In this document: in pieces, positions 20,401 to 29,129 of the stretch | How positions within the stretch are numbered: position 1 is the first letter of the stretch | How the letters are laid out: each line of letters starts with the position of its first letter | Assembly: GCA_018676675.1 (NCBI GenBank) | Contig: JABHEG010000177.1 | Span: 1-64,000, forward strand | Direction: 5' to 3' | Length of the DNA stretch: 64,000 nt | From: Lentisphaerota bacterium | Lineage (GTDB): Bacteria > Verrucomicrobiota > Lentisphaeria > Oligosphaerales > JABHEG01 | Position numbers and translations under genes: made by a program | The notes under the pieces: generated by a model | What the model was told of the DNA's origin: nothing | The model's input: the letters and a program-made list of their open reading frames with translations, nothing else | Database searches by the model: none

Positions 20401-23400
20401 AACAACCGCCGTTGATCTGGCAGGCGGGCGGGGGCCCCTCGCTGCGGAGGCCGAGCTCACGATCGACCATACGGAGCACTCAGAACTCGTGATCGAAGCG
20501 AACGAACTGGCTGAGACGATGTACATCGCCAGCGAGGACAAGGACGCCCCCCTGAGCGGCGTGAAGGTCAAGACGCTCGACGATGGCAGTGTCACCGGCA
20601 ATCAGGCTGAAGTGGTGTACGATTTCGGTTCCACCCTCACCATCAAAATCGACGCCGGGACCACCGGACTGGACACGGCGATCGCCGCCATCAATGAGCA
20701 CTCCAAGGCGAAGCAGGTGTTCACAGCCAAAGCCGGGACAGGCAGCGACGGAACAGGTCTGCTCACCCCCGCCGGTGACGAAACCGCGGGAGGCAAAGTG
20801 AACACACCGGACACAGCCGCGTACATGGTTGAGCGCCTCGACGGCGTCACATTCGAGGCGGTGGGAGAATCCGGCATCAGTATCGAGTTCATCGAAGTGG
20901 CCGTTGATGACCCCACGACCGTGTACAGTGCCGCGGGGAACCGAGTCACGATCAACGTCGTGCTCGACGAGACCACCTTGGGCGACATCCAGGAACGTGG
21001 TCTGAACGCCACCGATGCCGGAGGCGACCCCCTGTTCACTGCTGTCACGGTGACCGACGATACAAACTCTGACCGCATCGCCTTCCCTGATCCTGCCAAC
21101 TTGAGCCTCCAATTCAATGGGGGCAGCCTGTCGCGCCGGGCGTTCCTGGCCTTCAACCCGCCCGGACCGGACAACGAGCTGACCTTCGTGACCAGGAGCA
21201 TGGGCGAGAACGGCAACGATTACAGTCTCGAACTCGTCGAGGACGACACGGTGTCCAAGGAAGAACCACAGGTCTCCTTCAGTGGCAATGTCATCACAGT
21301 CACACACTCCCTGGAAGGGGCGACCGTCAACGATGTCAGGGAAGCGGTGGAGCAGTACATCAAGACGGATCCCTCATTCCCCATCCTGGTGTCCCGGGAA
21401 GTCTTCTACATCTTCCCAACCCTCGAAGAACGGCAGAAAGTGCGCCAGTTCGTTATGGACCGACCGGCCACGATCACCTACGAGTGGAAAACACAATTCC
21501 GCATCCAGATGAGCACGACGAGCAGCAAGTCCGCCACGCTGCCCTATATCCAGGTTCAGATACCAAAGGGATTCCAGATCGACAGCTCAGGAACAGGGGA
21601 GTTCTGGTATGACGCCGGCAGCCACGTCAAGATTGGCGGTCGCTACCGCAGCGGCAAACAGCAGTTGCGGGGCTGGAACGCGGGAAGCGGGCACATGGGT
21701 GTCGACGGCACGGTCCATGACCTGCGAGAGAAGACCATCATCGGCGGCTATGACTACCGCATGTTCGAAATTGACTCCCTGGCCTACGGCAGCATGGTGC
21801 AGTGGGACTACGGCGACCGCATCTTTGACCAGCGCATCACCATTGGGAACGCGGTCAACACGGAAGTCATCAAGGCAGCGGCCAGCCTGCCGAACAGCGA
21901 GAATGAACACCTTCAGCTCACCGTCTACACGGACACGCAGCCCGGAATGGTCACCATCGTCAGCGGGCCTCCCGGCACGATAGGAGACAACGTTCAGGTG
22001 TGGGACGATGTGGCCGACATGTTCTACCCTCTGCGACCGTCCGTATACCAGATCGAGTGGCCGACCAGTGACCCGGACCACATCGTCATCACACGCGTCA
22101 CATCCGGCTACCCCAACGCCCCCATCCCGAATACACTGTCCTACCGGATGACACTCACGGCGGACGGCATTGAGCTGTTTCACCACACCGTCAGCGACAC
22201 CGGCGGTGCGTTGCGTGAGTCCTTTGCTCTGCTGACGAAGAAGCCGGGGGAAGACCATGTCATCGACCAACTCAGGGTGACGTTCCCGGACAGCGGCGGC
22301 TCACTCAATGAGGCTACGGTCACCTACACGGACAATCTTCTCACCATCTCAATGAATCACGGCCTGACGACCGGCGAGACGATCGTGGACGCCATCAACG
22401 CCTGCGCCGGCTGCCCCTACACGGCTGACACGGTCGGAGTACGAACACTGCCCCTGGGAGACCGTTTCAGAGGCAATCCCGCCAGCTGGACCCACGTCAC
22501 CAAAGTCGTGGACGGCGTGGCCGATATCGCGCCAGTCGCCCTGGAGCCATCCGCCAAGGATCCCTTCCAGTTCCTGTATCTCGGCTACACCCAGGCCGAC
22601 GCCCTCGTCTCAGCCGCCAAGTTCACCGCGGCCTCAGCCGGGTACTCGACGCTGGTCTTCTCCACCAACCCGGGCGCTATTGCCAAAGGCGATCTGAACG
22701 AGGAAGCCCTGCATGTGCGGACCGTGCGCACGGAGTTGTGGAACGAGAACCTGGTCACTGATTCAGCTCTGGTCGGATCGAGAGTCAGCAGCGCCTACGA
22801 CGTGGCCGGCCTCGGGACGGGGGCCGTCGTCCATGCACAATCCCGCTACAACCCCTTTGTGCACGACCGGCTTGCCCCCTCCGGGCCCATCTTCCCGGTC
22901 AATCAGCATTTCACCAACGATCCCGAGGATGAACTCGTGGTCGCATGGTACCGCAACTACCTGTACGAGCCACAGATAAACTGGCCCTATCAGACGGTCC
23001 AATACACCATCAGCTGGCCAAAAACGGACACTAGCAACGGCTATGACCGCATTGTGGTCGCCAGTATGCTCGGGACCGAGGGCAAGAGGTGGGTTGGTGA
23101 CGCTGATCTCAGCACGGGAACCGTGCCGGAAGAGCAGGATGTCTACGATTCTGAGCTGTTCGCGGACATCTCGGTCTATATCCAAGGCGACCCCACCTTT
23201 GCCGGGTACAACCCGAATGAGGAACACGCCCTCCTGGCCAGCTCGTTCCTGTCCCGTGCCGACCCCGATCCACCACAGGCCGCCTTCGCCCTGCGCAACG
23301 ACCTGAACGTCACCGATCACGACACCACGTATACGTCCGATCCATTCGTGTTGGTGCAGTACCGTGACCTGGTCACCGACGAGTGGAGTATGCGCGTCTA

Positions 23401-26400
23401 CAAGGTGGAGAAACACGACCTGCGTGACGTCTACGAATTCACCATCCCAAATGTGGACTTCACCTACAACTACAAGTTTGAGCTGCCGACACGTGCTGGT
23501 GAGATCATGCTGGCCCCGCATCCGTTGGACATCGTCATCGGCGCGCTCCCGCCGGCGGCCACCTATGGCATAGATCTGGACCCGCCCCAGAACGCCGCCA
23601 GCGCCAAGCAGAAGGTCTACTTCGAGGACCACAAAGGCTGGTGTTGGTCGCGTTCGGGCGACAGCGACGAGTCAGACGGCCTGGACAACGCCCGTTGCAC
23701 CGTCCACTTCTTCTACCCCCTGCAGCCGTCGTTCTACTATGTCGAAGACCATGACAAGAATGGAAAAGCCCAGACGCCGGGTGAAGCTGTGCCCTGGCTC
23801 CCCCCGGCAGGTGTGTCCGGCACGCAGGCCACGTCCACGACACTCGTTCAGGACGCCGACCCCGGCGTCACCGTACAGATTGGCGTTGCGAGCACGGCCG
23901 GCCTGGATGTGGGCGATTACGTCGGCATCGCCGACGGAGAGCGCAGTGAATACGGACTGCGCATCACCAAGATCGACGGCCCAAGCCTGACCCTCGAGCG
24001 GATGTACATCGCGAAAAAGACCGGCGCTGAACTCTCGTTGCGCCATTCCCCTGTCCCGGTTACCTACACGTCCGTCTGGCCTGACGACATAGCCACGCTC
24101 AAGGTGGGCGAGACCCTCACCTACAGCGGCGGCGAGTTCCGGGCCGATCACCCCGTATCGCGCAACAGCTTCGGCGATGAATTCACGACGCCGGGGCTGC
24201 CTGGCGTCCTGGCGTGGGCCGCGGGAGAGATCATCTTTGACTCCGAGAACGCCCCGCTCGACAGCAGCGTGATGGGGTCGAACTACACCGCCAGGCTGTT
24301 CCCGGCTCTTTCGACACGTCAGGTCCCGCTCAGCACGGAGGACTACGAACTGTCCGCAGATCTGCTCCCCGCCAGCGGGAACATCATTGTCGACGAAGCC
24401 AGATACTACTTCAAGGGGTTGTCCGCGTCACTGCAGAAGCGTGTGTTCTACGATCCGCTGTTCCAGAAGCTCGGCGTGTTCGGGATTCTCAACGACAAGG
24501 TGCTGGGCGACGAGACGTTGACGGCGGCCCCACCCGCGGTCTATGTGCTCGAGCCCAACATCCTCACACCCGGCGAACGCGACGAGATTCTGAGCCTGTC
24601 GGCAGACACCAAGTGGAAAGATGCCGTGAAGTCCCTCTATGCTCTGACCCGCGACCCGAACGAAGTGGTTGCGGATGGAACGCAGGTGGACGGCTGGTAT
24701 GCCGGGCTGCAGTTGGACGAGGGAACCAAGGAACTGGAACAGCAGCAGGCGCTCGGGGTCGGGCTGGCAGTGGTTGCCAATCCGGATCTGCTCAAACCCA
24801 CGGCAACTCCCGGCGTCCGCTATGTGACCTTGGCTGAGAACAACCATGAAGATCTCGGGGCCGCGCCCGTGTCGCTGCACATCGTCCGCGTCATCGTGGG
24901 GGACAAAGACATCCCGCAGAACAACCCCAACGGCCTGACCGCAGAACACTTCCGCTATCGCGGCGCACTGAAGACCGTGCTCTCAGACAACGTATTCGAC
25001 GAGAAAATCATCGTCCGCCATACGGCTGATTTCGGCGGATTCGCCGATGATCTCACCTTTGAGTGGTACTACCGCGGCGAGGACGGCAGCAGTGCACTGC
25101 TGCCCGACCAAGAGCCATCGAAATGGCTGATGTTCGCCGTCTCGGACCAAGGCGTTGGGAAGTACCAGATCAGCTTGGAGGGGACCGGCCCGGTGATCAT
25201 CCGGGACAACTGGTTCTTTATGCGTTACCGCCACAACGACGAACGCTTCCCCGATGCCCCCTCCCCCCCCGATGAGGTAGCGCCCTACCAATGGGTCGGA
25301 GCCGGCAACTCACGGCCACCTGACGATGGGGAACTGCCGGAAGAGACCTACCTCCCGCAACTGGTCATGGGTTGGGTGAAGCGCGTGCTGGACGCGATCA
25401 ATCCCTACGAAGCACGCATCAATGACTTCAAGAACAATGAATCCCCTGCCACCTACGTGAACATGATTCAGCAGCTTGGCCAACGCTATGAGGGACCGGT
25501 GGCCCTTAACCCGGCTAAGAACGTGATCGAAAACGTGGGGCTGATCGAGCTCTACACCACGGTCATGGAGCGGGCCAAGAGCCTGAGTATCGATCTGGCC
25601 ACACCAGTGACCGATGGGGCCGTGTGCAACGCCATACAGCTCGCCTCAACCCGCCTGGCTGACTTCTACATGCTCTTGGGCAATGAAGCGTATGCCGACG
25701 CCCTCGATCCCACGATCGGCTTCGGGAGCGAGAACATCGAGTACGGCCACCTGGCCCCGGCCATCTTCACATTCCAGAACCAGCTGGACACACTCCTGGA
25801 CGAGGAGCTGTCGATGTTGCGCGGCAACGATGAGTACCATGCCCGCCCCGTCTACAACCGCCTCTTCTGGAACTTCACAAAGGGCGAAGGAGAAGCCGCC
25901 TACGCCCTGTCATACAACATTGCCGACGTGACCGCGGACGGATTCATCGACGAAGACGATGCCATGGTCATGTTCCCTCAAGGCCACGGCGATGCCTGGG
26001 GACACTACCTCACCGCGATCAAAACCCAGTACGACCTGCTCCAGCACTCCTTCTTCAACTGGCAGCAGCGCTCCGAGTTCTATAACCTGATGGACATCGT
26101 GCTCGACGTGGACTACCGCGATGAGCGGAAGTTTGCCCAGATCGCAGCTGCCAGGGCCAGGGCCGGTAAAGCGGTCGTTGACTCGACCTACCGCGACCGC
26201 TACGTCGAAGACCCGGATGGTCAGTGGCAGGGCTACACCGACACCGACGAGAAGCGGGCCTGGGGAGTTGAAGGCTGGGCCCGGCGAGCCGGACAGGGCG
26301 CCCTCTTCGACTGGCTTACAGCCAATGCCTTGATCCCGGCCGTGTATCCCGACCCCGAAGCTGACGGCATCCAACGAATTGATCGCAGTACGGTGGATGA

Positions 26401-28993
26401 CATCGACACCATCGCCGGAGAATTCGCTGCCATCGAGCAGCAGATAGATGCGGCAAACAGTGGACACAATCCCCTGGGAGTCTCTGCTGGCGCCGTGCCC
26501 TTCGACATTGACCCCACCTATCTGCAAGTGGGCTCGAGCATGCAGGGCAAGTTCCACTTTGAGCAGATCTACGATCGAGCGCTCACGGCACTGCAGAACG
26601 CACATCGCACGTTCGAGTACGCGAACCTGCTCGACAACCGACTGCGCAAGGTGGCCACGGATATCGAGGACTTCGCGGAAGACGTGGAGGAACAGGATCG
26701 TGACCTGCGGAACCGTCTCATCGAGATCTTCGGTACACCCTATGAGGGCACGATCGGTCCGGGCAAAATCTATCCCGAAGCCTACGCCGGACCCGACCTG
26801 ATCCTGTACCAATACGTAGACGTGCGCGAAGTCACGAACGAAACGGTGCCCAAAGCAAGCAAAGAATGCAAACTCTTCCTCAACAGCTTCAGCCAGGGCA
26901 TATATCCCAAGCTGACCGTCGGGGACGAAATTTTCGGCGGCATGGTCGGCCTGGACGGCGTCGACGGCGGCGCCTATGAGAACATCTATGCACCTTATTT
27001 CATCAACGACCAATCTCCCTTTAACGAGGCCTCAGCCACCGATGTTGAGTATGTCACGAACGATCGCGTGCTTGAACTGAGCCTGCCCGTCATGGCCAAA
27101 GGCTACGCGTTCGTTCCTCCGGAGGACTGGGGCGTACGCGGCTCTACCGGCCGGATCCAGAGGGAAATCAGGGAACTGGTTATCCTGGAGGCCGAGCTGG
27201 CACAGTCGATCAATTACTACGACAATCTGGTGTACGATTTCAAACGTGACTTCTCCGACCTCAACCAACGTGCGGACACATCCAACTACGTCATCAAGCG
27301 GATGCAGGACAGCCTGGAGAAGACCGACGATCTTCAGGACGACATCATGGCCTTCTCTGCTGCAGCAGAGATGTTCGATTGGACCGGCGATGAGATCGAG
27401 TTCTGGCTGGGAGTGGCCATGGAGGCTGTTCCCGACAACATGGTCTTCGGGCTGGCCAGCGGCGGCGACATGGCTGCTCCAGCCAAGGCGGCATTGCTGA
27501 TTGGCGGCATAGCCAAGACCATCTTCAAACTCACCGCCGTCGGGTTCAGGCTGGGCGTGCTGGAGAAGGAGCAGGAACTTGAGCTGTATGGGCAAGAGGT
27601 GGAGGTCGACATCGCGAAGGCCGAACAGGAGTCGGAGATCCGCGAGCAATTCCACGAACTGGCAAGCTGGATAGGCGAGGAGCCGAAGGTCCGTCTCGAG
27701 GTGTTCGCCAACCTTGAGAGGCTAGCCCAGATGAGCGATCAGGTCCGCACCACCATCAAAGATGGATGGCGCGTGGTCAATGAGCGCAAGGCATTCAATG
27801 TCAACACGGCCGCCGTGGTACAGCGGAACCGGTACAAGGACATGACGTTCCGTGTCTTCCGTAACGATGCCCTGCAGAAGTACCGCGCCGCGTTTGACCT
27901 GGCGGCCCGCTATGTCTGCCTCGCCGCCAAAGCCTACGACTACGAGACGAACCTGGCCTCAGACCATCCGGCGTCGCCGCACGGCATTCTCGAAGACATT
28001 GTTGCCGCAAGGTGTCTGGGCGCAATCAATCAGGGCGAACCGGTCGTGGGTCCCAGGGGCTTGGCTGACCTTCTGGCCCGCCTCAAGGCAAACTACGACG
28101 TACTCAAACCGCAATTTGGGATCAACAATCCGCAGTTCCAAACCGGACGTTTCTCGCTGCGCCATGAGCTGTTCCGTATCAACCGCGAAAGTCGGCTGCA
28201 GGCAACAGGCGCTACAGCGGCCACGATTCGCGATGCCAACGAGCGTTGGCGCCAGACATTGGCCGGCTACCGTGTCGATGACCTTTGGGAAGTGCCCGAG
28301 TTCCGCCGGCACTGTCGCCCGTTCACGTCCAAATACGGCGGCGAGCAACCGGGGTTAGTCATCCCCGTGCCTTCGTCCATCGTTGCCGGGAGGAACTTCT
28401 TCGGCAAGCAGGCCGGGCCTGGCGACAACGCCTTCAATCCAACGGCGTTTGCCACCAAGATACGCGCTGTGGGGTTGTGGCTCGAGAACTACGATCAGTG
28501 GGCCATGGTCTCTACTCCATATGTCTACCTCATCCCGTCGGGCAATGACGTGATGTACATCCCCACCAGCAACGAACTCGATGTGCGCACTTGGCACGTC
28601 GACGACCAAGTCATTCCCGTGCCGTTCTCCATCGGCGACCACGAACTGGCCGACCCGGACTGGATCCCGATCCGGGACAGCCTCACCGAGAGCATCGGCC
28701 AGATCCGGCGCCACGCATCGTTCCGCGCCTATGGCGACACGGGTGTGTACGACGAAGACCAAATGACATTCAGCACCCGCCTGGTTGGACGCTCCGTGTG
28801 GAACACGCGCTGGGTCATCATCGTCCCCGGCATCAGTCTCGACGCAGATCCGGACGCCGGCCTGGACACATTCATCTACGGTAAGACCAGGCCCAACGCC
28901 ACCGTCACCGGTGACCCGGAGCGAGACCGTGATCTGAACGGTGTTAAGGACATCCGCCTCGCGTTTCAGACCTACAGTCACAGTGGGATCTAG
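17411..28993 (+). CDS. Giant exported multidomain protein with a Tc-toxin-A-like C-terminus (3,860 aa)
   Basis: The largest gene in the window. GGAGG 6 nt before the ATG supports this start, which overlaps the LamG gene. A long n-region leads to a signal peptide core (GLLLCAATLLVSL) with cleavage near SHA, residue ~57. Residues ~60-460 look like a beta-propeller (repeated GxIYV/GFVYAGG strands). Residues ~690-1330 hold at least six divergent ~100-residue repeats (LxFT..G..GN...VT.N....T..DV..AIN), with another near 1620. A module near 2138-2205 matches one in the LamG protein. An EF-hand/dockerin-like DVTADGFIDEDD occurs at ~2838. The end resembles Tc-toxin A subunits in motif order: a long helical stretch (3250-3520) with NMVFGLASGG at 3343 and CLAAKAYDYE at 3503, FSLRHELFRI at 3581, IRAVGLWL at 3684, and a final DIRLAFQTYSHSG. 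The Tc link is my inference from family memory. No RHS-type TcB/TcC partner is in the window. Confidence 0.75.
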   Translation: MNRQTITPQHGRMVAASSLQAILSAARMQRVLCRRSVWAQGLLLCAATLLVSLHSHAIGSFLVAKQNHEFVQSAVGRDGTIYVLSQYNYDSYMVRYDRNGAPAGAPVRISISRPKRFVYAQHKLEPDDDRLYVVVEDGSTDKLLKCTLDCNVASTRDLDSNYEVTDVAYSPDEDEIIVYGEGSQLRVVPYSSSLSKQPGLSFGSSSKYDAKNVTADATGQIYAGFTDDANVLIAKLNADVTTKIKQVSYDVGGISSDESMNAVQYTNGFVYAGGFFKYEGNVEWTWGAGTTSETLYDALLVRFDTNLANAHAAAVRGTDIRIVDLSADPEGNIYAVGTMNEGQAIFLNGAQDVPTPDSDEEEQLTFDEYGTPGVGFFVAKLDKDLMWKWVLLPTEIMPTEVKGVAVEWNEVNQKLMVSGSIDGEMKLGTTTVGQLGEWSGFLAVVNKDGTMADKVRLEVRAEANVTKDDSDAMQVRQDVEKMLSPVLPYRGQDTDLIKGTEVLASVPELLYFDANDLIIRHPDEPEKSPPTEQQIRKHAEKRFESTGYAVEDEPIQGSASTYKFEIQADTALVFTWDVDYSLIVDHNLDGTHGTLDSGASGDPNPETKKHWIPAQEIITAEIDGVVNDVDVDNIGRRFVPYAYWAGGASDPYSKSTGQGNILGQLPPVTIKTSGGSQGGNARATLPSLGETNDRLVFTSSNPGSAANGQAVQYNDAGGITDTAVVNPIAGGTLTIDVNEGYTRASTVANAVNTANAANAADVPVTAADKTGSDGTAPLYLHGGQSAVLAKGDDGLQATAIVPTPTALTVTRKDVGGEIQIVFAEATNPPPAGATFDEENNRLEINIQTSITTLGNIVSWIDNLDSGRLFEAAVPGGTGGNVVRVLPANVTMAKDEDEVDAHVLENYALRFTANDVGPGGNAIDIQYRTSVFGPSVSAATFAGPHVEITVNTLSLPTVSEVIGAVNRVAGNPSLPVHPVTATLAPNIVGTTSLSDPVSTTAVDLAGGRGPLAAEAELTIDHTEHSELVIEANELAETMYIASEDKDAPLSGVKVKTLDDGSVTGNQAEVVYDFGSTLTIKIDAGTTGLDTAIAAINEHSKAKQVFTAKAGTGSDGTGLLTPAGDETAGGKVNTPDTAAYMVERLDGVTFEAVGESGISIEFIEVAVDDPTTVYSAAGNRVTINVVLDETTLGDIQERGLNATDAGGDPLFTAVTVTDDTNSDRIAFPDPANLSLQFNGGSLSRRAFLAFNPPGPDNELTFVTRSMGENGNDYSLELVEDDTVSKEEPQVSFSGNVITVTHSLEGATVNDVREAVEQYIKTDPSFPILVSREVFYIFPTLEERQKVRQFVMDRPATITYEWKTQFRIQMSTTSSKSATLPYIQVQIPKGFQIDSSGTGEFWYDAGSHVKIGGRYRSGKQQLRGWNAGSGHMGVDGTVHDLREKTIIGGYDYRMFEIDSLAYGSMVQWDYGDRIFDQRITIGNAVNTEVIKAAASLPNSENEHLQLTVYTDTQPGMVTIVSGPPGTIGDNVQVWDDVADMFYPLRPSVYQIEWPTSDPDHIVITRVTSGYPNAPIPNTLSYRMTLTADGIELFHHTVSDTGGALRESFALLTKKPGEDHVIDQLRVTFPDSGGSLNEATVTYTDNLLTISMNHGLTTGETIVDAINACAGCPYTADTVGVRTLPLGDRFRGNPASWTHVTKVVDGVADIAPVALEPSAKDPFQFLYLGYTQADALVSAAKFTAASAGYSTLVFSTNPGAIAKGDLNEEALHVRTVRTELWNENLVTDSALVGSRVSSAYDVAGLGTGAVVHAQSRYNPFVHDRLAPSGPIFPVNQHFTNDPEDELVVAWYRNYLYEPQINWPYQTVQYTISWPKTDTSNGYDRIVVASMLGTEGKRWVGDADLSTGTVPEEQDVYDSELFADISVYIQGDPTFAGYNPNEEHALLASSFLSRADPDPPQAAFALRNDLNVTDHDTTYTSDPFVLVQYRDLVTDEWSMRVYKVEKHDLRDVYEFTIPNVDFTYNYKFELPTRAGEIMLAPHPLDIVIGALPPAATYGIDLDPPQNAASAKQKVYFEDHKGWCWSRSGDSDESDGLDNARCTVHFFYPLQPSFYYVEDHDKNGKAQTPGEAVPWLPPAGVSGTQATSTTLVQDADPGVTVQIGVASTAGLDVGDYVGIADGERSEYGLRITKIDGPSLTLERMYIAKKTGAELSLRHSPVPVTYTSVWPDDIATLKVGETLTYSGGEFRADHPVSRNSFGDEFTTPGLPGVLAWAAGEIIFDSENAPLDSSVMGSNYTARLFPALSTRQVPLSTEDYELSADLLPASGNIIVDEARYYFKGLSASLQKRVFYDPLFQKLGVFGILNDKVLGDETLTAAPPAVYVLEPNILTPGERDEILSLSADTKWKDAVKSLYALTRDPNEVVADGTQVDGWYAGLQLDEGTKELEQQQALGVGLAVVANPDLLKPTATPGVRYVTLAENNHEDLGAAPVSLHIVRVIVGDKDIPQNNPNGLTAEHFRYRGALKTVLSDNVFDEKIIVRHTADFGGFADDLTFEWYYRGEDGSSALLPDQEPSKWLMFAVSDQGVGKYQISLEGTGPVIIRDNWFFMRYRHNDERFPDAPSPPDEVAPYQWVGAGNSRPPDDGELPEETYLPQLVMGWVKRVLDAINPYEARINDFKNNESPATYVNMIQQLGQRYEGPVALNPAKNVIENVGLIELYTTVMERAKSLSIDLATPVTDGAVCNAIQLASTRLADFYMLLGNEAYADALDPTIGFGSENIEYGHLAPAIFTFQNQLDTLLDEELSMLRGNDEYHARPVYNRLFWNFTKGEGEAAYALSYNIADVTADGFIDEDDAMVMFPQGHGDAWGHYLTAIKTQYDLLQHSFFNWQQRSEFYNLMDIVLDVDYRDERKFAQIAAARARAGKAVVDSTYRDRYVEDPDGQWQGYTDTDEKRAWGVEGWARRAGQGALFDWLTANALIPAVYPDPEADGIQRIDRSTVDDIDTIAGEFAAIEQQIDAANSGHNPLGVSAGAVPFDIDPTYLQVGSSMQGKFHFEQIYDRALTALQNAHRTFEYANLLDNRLRKVATDIEDFAEDVEEQDRDLRNRLIEIFGTPYEGTIGPGKIYPEAYAGPDLILYQYVDVREVTNETVPKASKECKLFLNSFSQGIYPKLTVGDEIFGGMVGLDGVDGGAYENIYAPYFINDQSPFNEASATDVEYVTNDRVLELSLPVMAKGYAFVPPEDWGVRGSTGRIQREIRELVILEAELAQSINYYDNLVYDFKRDFSDLNQRADTSNYVIKRMQDSLEKTDDLQDDIMAFSAAAEMFDWTGDEIEFWLGVAMEAVPDNMVFGLASGGDMAAPAKAALLIGGIAKTIFKLTAVGFRLGVLEKEQELELYGQEVEVDIAKAEQESEIREQFHELASWIGEEPKVRLEVFANLERLAQMSDQVRTTIKDGWRVVNERKAFNVNTAAVVQRNRYKDMTFRVFRNDALQKYRAAFDLAARYVCLAAKAYDYETNLASDHPASPHGILEDIVAARCLGAINQGEPVVGPRGLADLLARLKANYDVLKPQFGINNPQFQTGRFSLRHELFRINRESRLQATGATAATIRDANERWRQTLAGYRVDDLWEVPEFRRHCRPFTSKYGGEQPGLVIPVPSSIVAGRNFFGKQAGPGDNAFNPTAFATKIRAVGLWLENYDQWAMVSTPYVYLIPSGNDVMYIPTSNELDVRTWHVDDQVIPVPFSIGDHELADPDWIPIRDSLTESIGQIRRHASFRAYGDTGVYDEDQMTFSTRLVGRSVWNTRWVIIVPGISLDADPDAGLDTFIYGKTRPNATVTGDPERDRDLNGVKDIRLAFQTYSHSGI

Positions 28994-29020
28994 AAACGGT
29001 CATTGAAAGTCAGCAGTTGT

Positions 29021-29087
29021 GCCGGAGTACTGAGTCCGGCTTGGACACTGAAGTACCGAACATATTCGGGCGTCGGTTCGCCCGGAA
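29021..29087 (+). other. Two strong hairpins between the giant gene and the RTX/Calx-beta gene
   Basis: The first stem is GCCGGA (29021-29026) with TCCGGC (29035-29040), loop 8 nt. The second is CGGGCG (29067-29072) with CGCCCG (29079-29084), loop 6 nt, and extends by a G-T and a T-A pair. Neither is followed by a T run, so they are not textbook intrinsic terminators. They could protect the 3' end of the very long upstream transcript, attenuate read-through, or form a leader for the next gene. Confidence 0.5.
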
Positions 29088-29129
29088 GCCAACGGCATTG
29101 AGCCTCAATTGGCAATTGGAGTGAGTCTC

